From an uncultured Enterobacterales bacterium (lineage in GTDB: Bacteria; Pseudomonadota; Gammaproteobacteria; Enterobacterales; CALYQQ01): DNA of 64,000 bases. Below the pieces are notes generated by a model. It was not told the origin of the DNA. It made no database searches and saw only the letters and a program-made list of their open reading frames with translations. A program made the translations under genes and the position numbers. The DNA is taken from assembly GCA_945288535.1 (NCBI GenBank), contig CALYQQ010000004.1, positions 93,726 through 157,725 of the forward strand. Reading direction: 5' to 3'. The first letter of the stretch is position 1. Each line of letters opens with the position of its first letter. Positions 1 through 9,463 of this stretch are shown here, piece by piece.

Positions 1-710
1 GGAAAAAAATTAGCTTAACAGAGTTTCGTGCTTTATTAAAAAATGATATGAGTATCATGTTTGGCGGTTTACATGGTATAGGTACACCACAAATACTGAT
101 AGACCAAATCTATCTATCAGGCGTAAAGAATTTAACCATGATTGGTAATGATGTGGGTTTAAATAATCATGGCATTAGTGCTTTGATTAATAATAAGCAA
201 GTTAGCAAAATAATTATATCTCAGTTAAGTTCCAATCCTATGATTTATAATTATATGCAATCAGGGGAAATTGATATCGAACTTGTTCCACAATCAACGT
301 TATCAGAACGAATTCATTGTGGTGCAAATGGATTTGGTGGCTTTCTGACAACAACAGGTATAGGTAGTTTTATTGAAAACCATAAAAAAAGAGTTAATAT
401 GAATAATATTACCTATATCGTTGAATTACCATTACACGCAGATTTGGCAATTATCCAAGCCGATATTGCTGACAGTACAGGTAATTTATCCTATAAACCT
501 GAAGCAAGAAATTTAAATCCTCTCATGGCCTCAGCTGCAACTACGGTGGTTGCATTATGTAATAAAATTATTACTTCAGGGCTATTGAAATCTGAGCTAG
601 TAATGACACCCAATGTATTTGTCGATTATCTATTATGTCCTACACAAATCGAAAATAAAAGCAACGAAATAGAGCCTATATTTTATTACTCTAGCAAAAA
701 CATCATGTAA
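1..710 (+). CDS. 3-oxoacid (acetate/acetoacetate) CoA-transferase, alpha subunit, 5' end cut by window edge
   Basis: Resembles E. coli AtoD along its length. It has the GGLHGIGTP glycine-rich stretch, the LVPQSTLSERI-like segment, GANGFGGF before the CoA region, and ARNLNPLMA near the C-terminus. The family moves CoA between short-chain acyl-CoA and acetate or acetoacetate as an alpha/beta pair. The frame stays open to base 3, and the residues before the ATG at 48 (KKISLTEFRALLKND) align with the AtoD N-terminus, so the true start probably lies just left of the window. No beta subunit follows; the next gene, dsbA, is convergent. A beta subunit could precede it outside the window. The exact acyl substrate is not readable. 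Confidence 0.85.
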   Translation, partial: KKISLTEFRALLKNDMSIMFGGLHGIGTPQILIDQIYLSGVKNLTMIGNDVGLNNHGISALINNKQVSKIIISQLSSNPMIYNYMQSGEIDIELVPQSTLSERIHCGANGFGGFLTTTGIGSFIENHKKRVNMNNITYIVELPLHADLAIIQADIADSTGNLSYKPEARNLNPLMASAATTVVALCNKIITSGLLKSELVMTPNVFVDYLLCPTQIENKSNEIEPIFYYSSKNIM

Positions 711-722
711 TATAGGCAACTA

Positions 723-760
723 TTAATATAAAAGAACACCGGTAAAACCAGTATTTTTTA
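723..760 (+). terminator. Possible weak terminator between convergent CoA-transferase and dsbA
   Basis: A short imperfect hairpin (ACCGGT / ACCAGT around AAA) is followed by ATTTTTTATA on the plus strand in the 57-base gap between the two convergent genes. One mismatch in the stem keeps confidence low. Confidence 0.3.
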
Positions 761-767
761 TATATCT

Positions 768-1379
768 TTATGATTTATTTCTTAATAAAAAATCAACAAC
801 ACTGATAAACTCATCTGGAGTAGCAATTTTTTGATTAACTACATGGTATTTGTTATTAACATAAATTGCCGGAATACCCCGAATATTAAACGCCTCAGCT
901 GCTTTTTGCTGTTTAACAAATAAAGAATCAATAATGAAGCTATTCCATAAGGAATCAAATTCTTTTTCATTCACACCAGCTTTAATAAATACATCACGAA
1001 TATCATTTAAGCTATTAATACTATGTTTTTCCTGAACCGCGTCAAACATTAACGGCTTAATTTTGTCTTCAATTTTTAGTGTAATCGCGATACCCCAGGC
1101 TTTGGTTAGCATGGTGCCCGTCTCTCCCCCCATAAAGCTTACATGATATTTTTGGTATGTCCCTTCTTTTGGTACGATATTTTCGATTTTTTCTGAAATA
1201 TGAAAGACCTGATCAAATTGTCTACATGCAGGACAATAAAATGAGAAAAATTCTGTTACTCGAGGTTCGGCTGAAGCCTGATTATTAAGAGTTTCATATT
1301 GAACACCATCCTTAAAATCTGCTGCTGAAACATTAAATGCTACTATGCCACCAATAAGCGCAAATAAAAATTTTTTCAT
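768..1379 (-). CDS. dsbA: Periplasmic thiol:disulfide interchange protein DsbA with a CPAC active site
   Basis: 203 residues. It has a signal peptide (MKKFLFALIGGIVAFNVSA, cleavage near residue 19-20), a thioredoxin fold with an inserted helical domain, and the cis-proline loop RGIPA near residue 170. It is expected to oxidise cysteine pairs in exported proteins and be recycled by DsbB. The segments KYHVSFMGGETG, IRDVFIKAGV and LWNSF match E. coli DsbA closely. The active site at residues 49-52 reads CPAC, where the enterobacterial enzyme has CPHC; this is clear in the bases (TGT CCT GCA TGT). The dipeptide between the cysteines sets redox potential in this family, so activity may differ. Start ATG has an upstream AGGGAA. 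It lies 24 bases after srkA, the same partner as in E. coli; yihF, which follows dsbA in E. coli, is absent. Confidence 0.95.
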   Translation of the reverse strand: MKKFLFALIGGIVAFNVSAADFKDGVQYETLNNQASAEPRVTEFFSFYCPACRQFDQVFHISEKIENIVPKEGTYQKYHVSFMGGETGTMLTKAWGIAITLKIEDKIKPLMFDAVQEKHSINSLNDIRDVFIKAGVNEKEFDSLWNSFIIDSLFVKQQKAAEAFNIRGIPAIYVNNKYHVVNQKIATPDEFISVVDFLLRNKS

Positions 1380-1403
1380 ATTCCCTAGACTCCAATTTAT
1401 ATA

Positions 1404-2390
1404 TTAATACTCATATAATAAATTTAATGATGGTTGTTTTAATAAGTTAATTTGTTCATTAAATGAAGATAACTGATTACGCCAAAAAAGTTCTTCCGTC
1501 ATCCAGACAAAGGTTGAAGGAAAAGCAGGATCATTCCAGCGTTTTGCTACCCATGCTAAATAATGAATTGAACGCATAGCACGTAATGGTTCAATTAGTT
1601 TTAATTCATTATAATTAAATTCAGAAAATTCGCTGTATGCCTCAAGCAAAATATCCAACTGAATAAGTTGATCACGCCGATCACCATGTAATAGCATCCA
1701 TAAATCTTGTACTGCTGGACCATTACGTGCATCATCAAAATCGACTAATAACGGCCCTTCCTGCCACAAAATGTTACCAGGATGACAATCGCCATGGAGT
1801 CGTAAACTAGACCAGTTATTGTGCCAGTATTGTTCTATAGTGTCGATAAGATTATCGAGCACCTCTAAAAATAGCGATTTAATAGATTTTGGAATAAGAG
1901 TACAATGCTCGAGTAGCTGACGTGGCTGGTAGATATATTCATTTAATCCTATCGTAGGGCGATAAAAAAATTGGCTGTGTTGTGTTAATTTATGTAAGCG
2001 ACCAAGCAAACGACCTACACATTCCAGTTGATTTTCATTATCAACCTCATATCCTCTCCCCCCTAAACTGAGATAAAGGCTAAAAAAATAACCTCGATAT
2101 TCATGTAACGTTTGGCCTGCAATAATAAGAGGTGCAATGACAGGGATTTCTTGCTCAACTAATTGATGAAGTAATTGATGCTCTTCAACAATTTGTTGCT
2201 GATCCCAACGTTGAGGTCGATAAAATTTAATAACATAGCGTTTGCGAGTTTCATCAGTAAATTGATAGACTCTATTTTCATAGCTATTTAACGGGAGTAA
2301 ACCTGAATAAACCTGTATACCAATCGTATCAAGCGCATCAAGGATGGTGTCGGGTGTCAGAGATATAAAATTAAAGTGAGGCTCACTCAT
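1404..2390 (-). CDS. srkA: Stress response kinase A (YihE/RdoA)
   Basis: 328 residues, the normal length for this Ser/Thr kinase of the aminoglycoside phosphotransferase (choline kinase-like) fold. The catalytic loop LHGDCHPGNILW (about residues 198-209) and the metal-binding segment LLVDFDDARNGP (about 214-225) are intact; the N-terminal lobe carries RYVIKFYRP with the ATP-binding lysine. In E. coli the protein protects against envelope and oxidative stress-induced death and is co-transcribed with dsbA under Cpx control. Here it also directly precedes dsbA and follows yihD, so the operon is preserved. Confidence 0.95.
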   Translation of the reverse strand: MSEPHFNFISLTPDTILDALDTIGIQVYSGLLPLNSYENRVYQFTDETRKRYVIKFYRPQRWDQQQIVEEHQLLHQLVEQEIPVIAPLIIAGQTLHEYRGYFFSLYLSLGGRGYEVDNENQLECVGRLLGRLHKLTQHSQFFYRPTIGLNEYIYQPRQLLEHCTLIPKSIKSLFLEVLDNLIDTIEQYWHNNWSSLRLHGDCHPGNILWQEGPLLVDFDDARNGPAVQDLWMLLHGDRRDQLIQLDILLEAYSEFSEFNYNELKLIEPLRAMRSIHYLAWVAKRWNDPAFPSTFVWMTEELFWRNQLSSFNEQINLLKQPSLNLLYEY

Positions 2391-2447
2391 TTTTTTGTTC
2401 CTATAAAAATAACACTAAACACTCTTTGATGAATTAAACGTTAAGGC

Positions 2448-2717
2448 TCATTTTATTATTCCGCGAGCACGTAGCAAGGCAGTCTTAAAATCCTCTTCAT
2501 AATCTTTTTGTAAACCAGGAATAGTATCTGTACTACCACTATTACGCATTTTTAAATGGTAAATTAAAACATCATCTGTTAATTCAGATAAATCACCTTT
2601 AAATCCGGCTTCTTTAGCTAATTTCAATAAAAAAGCTAGCAAATTCATATCCGATTCTTTAAGCCACTCAGGATGGAGTAACTCAATAAGTTCATCAATA
2701 CGATGACAAATTGGCAT
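2448..2717 (-). CDS. yihD: YihD family protein (DUF1040)
   Basis: 89 residues, the standard size of this small conserved enterobacterial cytoplasmic protein of unknown function. Begins [21 protein letters not shown] and is mostly helical, with no signal peptide or membrane segment. A good AAGGAG ribosome site lies 6 bases before the ATG. It is the first gene of the yihD-srkA-dsbA unit, as in E. coli. In E. coli the divergent neighbour is mobA; here a YcbX-like gene lies in between. Confidence 0.93.
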   Translation of the reverse strand: MPICHRIDELIELLHPEWLKESDMNLLAFLLKLAKEAGFKGDLSELTDDVLIYHLKMRNSGSTDTIPGLQKDYEEDFKTALLRARGIIK

Positions 2718-3268
2718 ATAAGCTCCTTAACGATTATCTAAATGATATCTCATATAATAATATAAAAATGAGTATAATATAGATACATCATATTATTTGT
2801 TAACATAAATTACTTTTTTTTGAAAAAAACTTATTATTTTAAATGATTGATAAATAATATTTTACTAAAACTTTTCATTTTACTTTAGCTTGAAACATCA
2901 TTATTTAATAAAAAGAGAAATATATTATTAATTATCAATAATAAATAGAATAAAGATAAGCAACAATAATGTTGTGTAATACGATTTTTATTAAAATTTT
3001 TCATTATTAAAAAGACGTTATAATATAATAAATAAAAAATTCAACTTCACTTATGGGGTTATACATTATTAATATAATTGTTCATACCTTACCTACTCGA
3101 TATCAATACATTTTAAGTTCATATAGAGTAAATGAGCATAAAAATAAGTCTGTGTAGTGATTATCATTGAAAATAGTTATCAAATTAATAATTACACTCT
3201 GTAACATAAATAGCGTGTTTATTTTTAATGCTTAATTCATTTATCTCCTTACTATTAATGAGGTCAGT
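2718..3268. other. 550-base AT-rich divergent intergenic region
   Basis: Separates yihD (minus) and the ycbX-like gene (plus) and must hold both promoters. No open frame, RNA gene or clear operator is visible; long A/T runs make promoter hexamers unassignable. Only the GAGGT ribosome site just before 3269 is evident. Confidence 0.5.
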
Positions 3269-4378
3269 ATGTATCATCTTAGCCAGTTATATATTTACCC
3301 TATTAAGTCGATGCGGGGACTACAATTATCTCATGCGCAAGTAACGAAACATGGTTTAGCATTTGATCGTCTATTTATGTTAACCGACTTTCAAGGAAAT
3401 TTTATTACTGCACGAAACATTACTAATTTAGTCTGTTTTACCCCCGCATTACATTCTGATGGATTAGTTCTTCAGGCGCCGGATGGGCAATATAAAACAA
3501 TTTTACTTAGTCAATTTTCTCAACACACCTTTCCTACAGAAGTATGGGGAAACAATTTTGTATCATTTGTTGCGCCTACGGAAATAAACCAATGGTTAAG
3601 CAACTATTTACAGCAAGATATCCAACTACGTTGGTTAGGTGAAGATAGTCATCGCCGGGTAAAAAATTATCCTGATATTCCTTTATCTTTTGCTGATGGT
3701 TATCCTTATATGTTGATTAACGAAGCATCGCTGCAATTACTTGAATCACGTTGTCAAAATACACTTTCAGTTTATCAATTTAGACCCAATATAGTGGTAA
3801 GTGGTTTTTCGGCATTTGCTGAAGATAGCTGGAAAACTATTCGTATTGGTAACGTTATTTTTGATGTAATTAAACCTTGTAGTCGCTGTATTTTAACTAC
3901 GGTAAATCCAATAACAGGAAAAAAACATCCAACTCGAGAACCTTTAAGTATATTAGAACAATTCAGAACTAATGCAGAAAAACCTGAAGATGTGGATTTT
4001 GGCATCAATTTAATAGCCCGTAATAACGGTATTATTCGTTGTGGTGATCGTGTTGAACTAATAGAGCAACAACAACCTAATATTTATATAAATAGATTGG
4101 GTAGTGAAAAGCCACTTAGTAGTGTCAATTCTTATAAAAAAGTCACAATTTGTTATCAAAATAAAATGATTACCGGTAACAATCAGCAAGTTATACTTGA
4201 ACAACTCGAGAAGCATGGGATACATGTTAATTATGCTTGTAGAGCAGGTATTTGCGGCCACTGTGCGTTAAAACTTATTAAAGGCACAGCGCGTTCCTTG
4301 AAAAAAGGCAATATTATTCAAGATGGCAATCTATTAACATGCAGTTGCGTACCACTTGAGAATATTGAACTATCATAA
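3269..4378 (+). CDS. ycbX: YcbX-like MOSC domain protein with C-terminal 2Fe-2S ferredoxin domain
   Basis: 369 residues, matching E. coli YcbX. Residues 1-120 form the MOSC N-terminal beta barrel (LYIYPIKSMRG, AFDRLFMLTD). Residues about 140-265 are the MOSC domain with the conserved cysteine in IKPCSRCILTTV, the presumed Moco ligand. Residues about 290-369 are a plant-type ferredoxin with Cys motif CRAGICGHC and a late TCSC. Family members bind molybdenum cofactor and reduce N-hydroxylated bases with electrons from a flavin reductase such as CysJ. The gene sits directly before mobA-mobB, a location unlike that in E. coli and consistent with a role in cofactor metabolism. GAGGT precedes the ATG. 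Confidence 0.88.
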   Translation: MYHLSQLYIYPIKSMRGLQLSHAQVTKHGLAFDRLFMLTDFQGNFITARNITNLVCFTPALHSDGLVLQAPDGQYKTILLSQFSQHTFPTEVWGNNFVSFVAPTEINQWLSNYLQQDIQLRWLGEDSHRRVKNYPDIPLSFADGYPYMLINEASLQLLESRCQNTLSVYQFRPNIVVSGFSAFAEDSWKTIRIGNVIFDVIKPCSRCILTTVNPITGKKHPTREPLSILEQFRTNAEKPEDVDFGINLIARNNGIIRCGDRVELIEQQQPNIYINRLGSEKPLSSVNSYKKVTICYQNKMITGNNQQVILEQLEKHGIHVNYACRAGICGHCALKLIKGTARSLKKGNIIQDGNLLTCSCVPLENIELS

Positions 4379-4535
4379 AATTTAATAAAAAATAACTGGT
4401 TATACTATAAGATAAATTTACTTTATATAATATGTTAATGAGTATATACAGATCAATGTGTTATCTGTAATAAATGATTATACTTAATACTATAATAACA
4501 TTGCCTATTTATTAGGTATGACCCAAGGATTTATA
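4379..4535. other. Gap upstream of mobA
   Basis: 157 bases of AT-rich DNA between the ycbX-like gene and mobA. It probably holds a mobA promoter, but no hexamer stands out. No terminator for the upstream gene is evident, so read-through into mobAB is possible. Confidence 0.3.
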
Positions 4536-5114
4536 ATGCACTTACCTAAATTAACCGGCGCTATTTTAGCGGGTGGCAAAGGTCGTCGGATGGGGGGAAT
4601 CGATAAAGGTTTAATTACGCTTGCGGGACAATATCTTTACGAGAAAACCTTAGTCAGGTTAAAACCACAAGTTGATCATATTATTATTAATGCTAATCGT
4701 AATATAGAACGCTATGAGAAAAGTGGTTACCCGGTAATATCAGATAAGTTTGGTTATTATGATGGTCCATTAGCGGGTATGATCACGTGTATGGAACAAA
4801 GTAAAACTGAATGGTTACTTTTTGTTCCTTGCGATACGCCGATGATTCCAATTAATCTGGCGAAACATTTATGGGATGAACATGGTAATAAAACCATTGC
4901 TTATGCATGTGATGCTTTTCGTGCTCATCCGACATTATGCTTGATAAATAAATCACAAATAGAACCACTCACCCAATATATACTCAACGGAAACCGTAAG
5001 ATACTGTTATTTTTTCAACAGCAAAAGGCTCAAGCAGTCCATTTTTATAATGAAAAGAATGCATTTGATAATCTTAATTATCCTGAAGATTGCCTTAAAT
5101 GGTTACAAGGTTAA
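4536..5114 (+). CDS. mobA: Molybdenum cofactor guanylyltransferase MobA
   Basis: 192 residues from the chosen start. Transfers GMP from GTP to molybdopterin cofactor, making the MGD form used by DMSO reductase-family enzymes. The nucleotidyltransferase signature GAILAGGKGRRMGGIDKGL lies near residue 7, the GPLAGM segment near 85, and the metal-binding PCDTP near 104. An ATG 18 bases upstream (4518) is in frame, but AAGGA at 4525-4529 sits 6 bases before 4536, and the E. coli N-terminus fits the shorter form. The gene is followed after 9 bases by mobB. Confidence 0.95.
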   Translation: MHLPKLTGAILAGGKGRRMGGIDKGLITLAGQYLYEKTLVRLKPQVDHIIINANRNIERYEKSGYPVISDKFGYYDGPLAGMITCMEQSKTEWLLFVPCDTPMIPINLAKHLWDEHGNKTIAYACDAFRAHPTLCLINKSQIEPLTQYILNGNRKILLFFQQQKAQAVHFYNEKNAFDNLNYPEDCLKWLQG

Positions 5115-5123
5115 TAAAAATCT

Positions 5124-5639
5124 ATGAATAAAATACCTTTACTGGCTATTTCCGGTTATAGTGGCACAGGTAAAACGACTTTATTAAAAAAGCTTATTCC
5201 ATGTTTACTCAAAAAGAATATTAGACCCGGGGTAATTAAACATACTCATCATAATATTGATATTGATAAACCTGGAAAAGATAGTTATGAATTGCGTCAA
5301 GTAGGAGCAATCCAAACCATGCTCGCTTGTGATAACCGTTGGGCTTTGATGACGGAAACAACGTTTTCTAGTGATTTTGATTATCTGGCAAATCAATTCG
5401 ATCCTGAAAAAATAGATATTCTATTAGTGGAAGGCTTTAAACAAGAACCTATTAATAAAATAGCTGTTTACCGGCAAGCAATAAACAGACCAGTAAATTC
5501 TTTGCTTGATAACTATGTTATTGCTTTAGTCTGTGATCAACCTGAAAATGTCGATATTAAACAATTTAATATCAATGATATAAATGCTATTGTTGATTTT
5601 ATTATAACCTGGTTAAATCAACAACAATGTCAAAAATAA
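5124..5639 (+). CDS. mobB: Molybdopterin-guanine dinucleotide biosynthesis adaptor MobB
   Basis: 171 residues. A P-loop GTPase with Walker A GYSGTGKTTLL at residues 11-21 and the conserved IKHTHHN after strand 2. MobB binds GTP and MobA and is thought to help deliver nucleotide or cofactor during MGD formation; in E. coli it is helpful but not essential. Transcribed with mobA (9-base gap). Length and motifs are normal. Confidence 0.94.
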   Translation: MNKIPLLAISGYSGTGKTTLLKKLIPCLLKKNIRPGVIKHTHHNIDIDKPGKDSYELRQVGAIQTMLACDNRWALMTETTFSSDFDYLANQFDPEKIDILLVEGFKQEPINKIAVYRQAINRPVNSLLDNYVIALVCDQPENVDIKQFNINDINAIVDFIITWLNQQQCQK

Positions 5640-5676
5640 CCTTTAAAATACAGATAATTACCTTTAATACTCTACT

Positions 5677-7065
5677 ATGGTAATAAATAATCAAAAACAA
5701 AATATAGCTGGATTACCTTGGTTAGCGGCAATAGCCTTTTTTATGCAGTCGTTAGACAATACTATCTTAAATACGGCTATTCCTACAATTGCAAGTTACT
5801 TAAATACAACATCAGTAGCTATGCGTATGGCGGTAATAAGTTATACGTTAACCGTTGCTTTGCTTATTCCAGTAAGTGGCTGGATAGCTGATCGTTTTGG
5901 TACAAAACGTGTATTCATCTCAGCGGTATCAATTTTTACATTAGGGTCATTATGTTGTGCAATGTCCCCATCCTTAAATTTCTTGATTATAGCGCGTATA
6001 ATTCAAGCGATTGGTGGTGCTATGATGATGCCCGTATCAAGATTAGCAATTCTACGTGCTTACCCACGTAGTCAACTAATCCAAATAATGAATTTTGTTG
6101 CTATCCCTGGTCTTGTTGGGCCAATTATAGGTCCCATTCTAGGAGGGTGGCTAGTGACTTATGCGAGCTGGCACTGGATATTTCTCATAAACATTCCTAT
6201 AGGGATAATAGGAATAGTCTACTCATTAAAATTTATGCCTACATTTACAATGCCTGTAACACGCTTTGACCTAAGAGGTTTTTTACTGGTAGGCTTCAGT
6301 TTAGTTCTCATGACCGTTGGTTTAACATTAATGGGAGAATACAAAGTTAATATAACAATTATTTTTGCGGTCATCCTTAGTAGTATTATTTTCATGTGCT
6401 TTTATATTTTACACGCACGTCGTTGTCAGGCACCCTTAATTCGCTTATCACTATTTAATAATAACGTTTTTTGCCTTGGTGTTATAGGTAATCTACTTAC
6501 CCGTTTAGGTATTGGGAGTATGCCTTTTTTACTTCCCCTTATGTTACAGATTGGTTTTCATCGTTCGCCCTTTACCGCGGGTATAATAATGATCCCTTTA
6601 GCTGTTGGTTCTATTTTCGCCAAATATTTTGTATCCAATATACTCACATACTTACATTATAAAACAACATTAATTCTAACAACATTTTTTACAGGACTTA
6701 TTATTGCAGCCTATAGCTTGCAGCAACAAGATACAACGTTATATTTACTCTGCATTCCTTTATTTATTAATGGTGTATTAACATCGATTCATTTTACCTC
6801 ATTAAATACATTAACATTAGGCAGTTTAACTGATAATTATGCCAGTGAGGGTAATAGTATCATGTCAGTCACTCAACAACTTTCAATAAGCTTTGGTATT
6901 GCTATAAGTGCTTCTATTTATAACCTATTTGCGACGATGAATATAGGTTCACCTATAGATGATTTCCACTATACTTTTATTGTTATGGGTGTATTGACAC
7001 TTTTATCATCAATAACGTTCTTTAAATTACATAAAAGTGCTGGTCAAGATATGCTTAAAAAATAA
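5677..7065 (+). CDS. mdtD: MdtD-like MFS multidrug transporter (DHA2 family)
   Basis: 462 residues with about 14 hydrophobic segments, typical of the DHA2 (EmrB/QacA) group. Motif A appears as GWIADRFGTKRVF near residue 68, motif C as GPIIGPILGGW near residue 150, and FFMQSLDNTILNTAIPT marks the first helix (motif D1). Closest recognisable relative is E. coli MdtD, which shares FFMQSLD, ASWHWIFLINIP and MNTLTL-like segments. In E. coli mdtD belongs to the mdtABC-baeSR operon; here it stands alone 37 bases after mobB, perhaps co-transcribed. Drug or iron/citrate export are family roles; the substrate is unknown. The Shine-Dalgarno sequence is weak. Confidence 0.82.
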   Translation: MVINNQKQNIAGLPWLAAIAFFMQSLDNTILNTAIPTIASYLNTTSVAMRMAVISYTLTVALLIPVSGWIADRFGTKRVFISAVSIFTLGSLCCAMSPSLNFLIIARIIQAIGGAMMMPVSRLAILRAYPRSQLIQIMNFVAIPGLVGPIIGPILGGWLVTYASWHWIFLINIPIGIIGIVYSLKFMPTFTMPVTRFDLRGFLLVGFSLVLMTVGLTLMGEYKVNITIIFAVILSSIIFMCFYILHARRCQAPLIRLSLFNNNVFCLGVIGNLLTRLGIGSMPFLLPLMLQIGFHRSPFTAGIIMIPLAVGSIFAKYFVSNILTYLHYKTTLILTTFFTGLIIAAYSLQQQDTTLYLLCIPLFINGVLTSIHFTSLNTLTLGSLTDNYASEGNSIMSVTQQLSISFGIAISASIYNLFATMNIGSPIDDFHYTFIVMGVLTLLSSITFFKLHKSAGQDMLKK

Positions 7066-7134
7066 TAAAATGGACTATCTAATCAAAGTAAGTTGATATT
7101 AATAAGATGAATACTGGTAATTTAATACATTACA

Positions 7135-7165
7135 CTATCAATCCATATTTTATATGGATTGATAG
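7135..7165. terminator. Perfect 14-bp hairpin between convergent mdtD and katE
   Basis: CTATCAATCCATAT (7135-7148) pairs perfectly with ATATGGATTGATAG (7152-7165) around a 3-base loop. It sits midway between two convergent genes and probably ends transcription from both sides, although no long T run follows on either strand. Confidence 0.6.
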
Positions 7166-7195
7166 ATCAACCAAAATACCATTGAATTAAATCAA

Positions 7196-9448
7196 TTACG
7201 CTGCTATTTTTTCACGAGACCAAACTCTATGTTGTTTCATTGCATTAATTAAACAGCTACATAAGCTATCTATATTATCATTAAAAAAAACGCCTTTATC
7301 GTCTTTTGGCAGGCCTGTCTCTGAATAGACATGCTCAGCCTGACCTTGTAGTGCTACGGCTTTCAAATGGTTAAATGCTTCCTGTATATAATAACGAGCA
7401 TTACTATCAATCTTTAACGCCTCAATACTTTGTTGCCCTTCTGGTATCAAAACGGCATCTATAGTGACGGATGGATTACCTTCTATTGTACCATCAATTA
7501 TAAGCATATCACCTTGCAATGTCGTCACCATACCGGCATGTGGTGCAAATAATTTGCTGTGAATACCAACCTTATTTAATGCCTTTTTAATAGTATCGAC
7601 TGACTTTCCGCAAACCCCATCGGCAACAAGTAAAGCAACTTGACGCCCCTTAATAGGCTGCTCTTTGTTAGCATAAAGACTTAAGGTAGGATCTTTCGTT
7701 AATCCATTGACTGCTGCAGGCGGTTTACGAGTAAGTTGTTCCTGAGAAAGCGTAATACCTAAATTTTTAGCAACTTGTTGCGCCAAATTAGTATCAACAT
7801 GTGTTAATAAGTCAACAACACGTTCACGAATATAAGGCCTTGTTACTTTACCTAATTCAAAACTAAAACCACCCACAATATGTGCTTGTTCAAATGGCGT
7901 TTGGCTTAACCAAAATAATCTCGGATGAGAATAAAATTCAGTAAAAGAAGGACTTCTTTCTCTAATTTTATGTGCATCAATACGTTCATAATAAGAGGCA
8001 AACCCACCACCACTATCACTTGGTGGTGTTTCTCTAGGCCAATTGTTATCTATAGAATTAGGTTCGTAATTGGCAGAGTTATTAATCATCATACGATGCA
8101 TGCCATCGCGTTGATGGTTATGAAAAGGACAAACTGGTCTATTAATAGGTATTTCATGAAAATTAGGTCCACCTAAACGACTTAACTGCGTATCTAAATA
8201 AGAGAAAAGTCGACCTTGTAATAAGGGATCATTTGAAAAATCAAGACCGGGTACAATATTAGAAGGACAAAATGCAATTTGTTCTGTTTCCGCAAAATAG
8301 TTGTCAGGATTACGATTAAGAACCATTTTTCCAACTATTTCTACTGGTACTAAGGCTTCAGGAATAAGTTTAGTTGCATCTAAAATATCAAAATCAAATT
8401 TATTTTCATCTTCTTCTGGTATAATTTGTAAACCTAATTCATATTCAGGATAATCACCTGCTTCAATGCTTTCCCATAATTCTCGTCGATGAAAATCGGG
8501 ATCACGACCTGTTAATAATTGTGCTTCATCCCAAATTAATGAACTTGTTCCGGCTAAAGGTTTCCAGTGAAAACGAACAAAACAACTTTTTCCTTTTGCA
8601 TTAATCATACGATAAGTATGGATACCAAAACCTTCCATTGTACGTAAACTGCGTGGAATACCTCGATCAGACATTGCCCAAAATACATTGTGAAGCGTTT
8701 CTGGTTGTAATGAAATATAGTCCCAAAAAGTATCATGCGCACTCTGCCCTTGAGGGATCTCATTATGAGGCTCTGGTTTTACTGCGTGAACAAAATCAGG
8801 AAACTTAATCGCATCATGAATAAAGAAAATAGGTGTATTATTACCAACTAAATCAAAATTACCTTCTTGAGTATAAAATTTTGTTGCCCAACCTCTAATA
8901 TCTCTAACCGTATCAGCTGATCCTTTTGATCCCTGAACAGTAGAAAATCGTACAAAAACAGGGGTTTTTTTCTCAGGATCTTGTAAAAAATCGGCTTTAC
9001 TATATTTGCTTAATGACTTATAAACTTGAAAATAACCATGTGCACCAGCGCCTCGTGCATGAACTATTCGTTCTGGGATCCGTTCATGATCAAAATGAGT
9101 TATCTTTTCTCGTAAAAAAAAGTCTTCTAATAAAGAAGGTCCTCTATTTCCTACTTTTAACGAATTTTGATTATCCGCTATTTTTAAACCTTGATTAGAT
9201 GTCAACGCTTGTCCTTGTCCATCATACACCATACTGTCTAAAGAATCTGTTTTAATTGTTCTATTACTAGGTGTCTTCTTTGAACCCGGTGCCATGGGTT
9301 CTTTTCCAGGTGGCGTAGGTTTTGCTGTTGGTTTGATATTAATATCTGGTGGTGCTGTATCGGCTAAATGAGGTTTTACTGAATCATCTCCTGTCATAGG
9401 TGCTAAATGACAGTTTTTTTTACCTAAATATTTATCTTCATCTTTCAT
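7196..9448 (-). CDS. katE: Large-subunit heme catalase HPII (KatE type)
   Basis: 750 residues from the chosen start, close to the 753 of E. coli HPII and far above small-subunit catalases. After a disordered Pro/Lys-rich N-terminus come the catalytic histidine in RIVHARG (about residue 130), the essential asparagine in [11 protein letters not shown], and the heme tyrosine in [15 protein letters not shown]. The last ~150 residues form the flavodoxin-like domain ([14 protein letters not shown]). Converts H2O2 to water and oxygen in the cytoplasm. A frame also opens at GTG 9463, but GAGGA stands 8 bases before the ATG at 9448. Nothing in its context resembles E. coli katE, so it has moved or been acquired. 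Confidence 0.95.
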   Translation of the reverse strand: MKDEDKYLGKKNCHLAPMTGDDSVKPHLADTAPPDINIKPTAKPTPPGKEPMAPGSKKTPSNRTIKTDSLDSMVYDGQGQALTSNQGLKIADNQNSLKVGNRGPSLLEDFFLREKITHFDHERIPERIVHARGAGAHGYFQVYKSLSKYSKADFLQDPEKKTPVFVRFSTVQGSKGSADTVRDIRGWATKFYTQEGNFDLVGNNTPIFFIHDAIKFPDFVHAVKPEPHNEIPQGQSAHDTFWDYISLQPETLHNVFWAMSDRGIPRSLRTMEGFGIHTYRMINAKGKSCFVRFHWKPLAGTSSLIWDEAQLLTGRDPDFHRRELWESIEAGDYPEYELGLQIIPEEDENKFDFDILDATKLIPEALVPVEIVGKMVLNRNPDNYFAETEQIAFCPSNIVPGLDFSNDPLLQGRLFSYLDTQLSRLGGPNFHEIPINRPVCPFHNHQRDGMHRMMINNSANYEPNSIDNNWPRETPPSDSGGGFASYYERIDAHKIRERSPSFTEFYSHPRLFWLSQTPFEQAHIVGGFSFELGKVTRPYIRERVVDLLTHVDTNLAQQVAKNLGITLSQEQLTRKPPAAVNGLTKDPTLSLYANKEQPIKGRQVALLVADGVCGKSVDTIKKALNKVGIHSKLFAPHAGMVTTLQGDMLIIDGTIEGNPSVTIDAVLIPEGQQSIEALKIDSNARYYIQEAFNHLKAVALQGQAEHVYSETGLPKDDKGVFFNDNIDSLCSCLINAMKQHRVWSREKIAA

Positions 9449-9463
9449 ATACTCATTCCTCAC

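Noticed and set aside
7925..8176. Open frame on the plus strand inside katE
   Set aside because: Shadow of the catalase reading frame; no ribosome site or recognisable domain.
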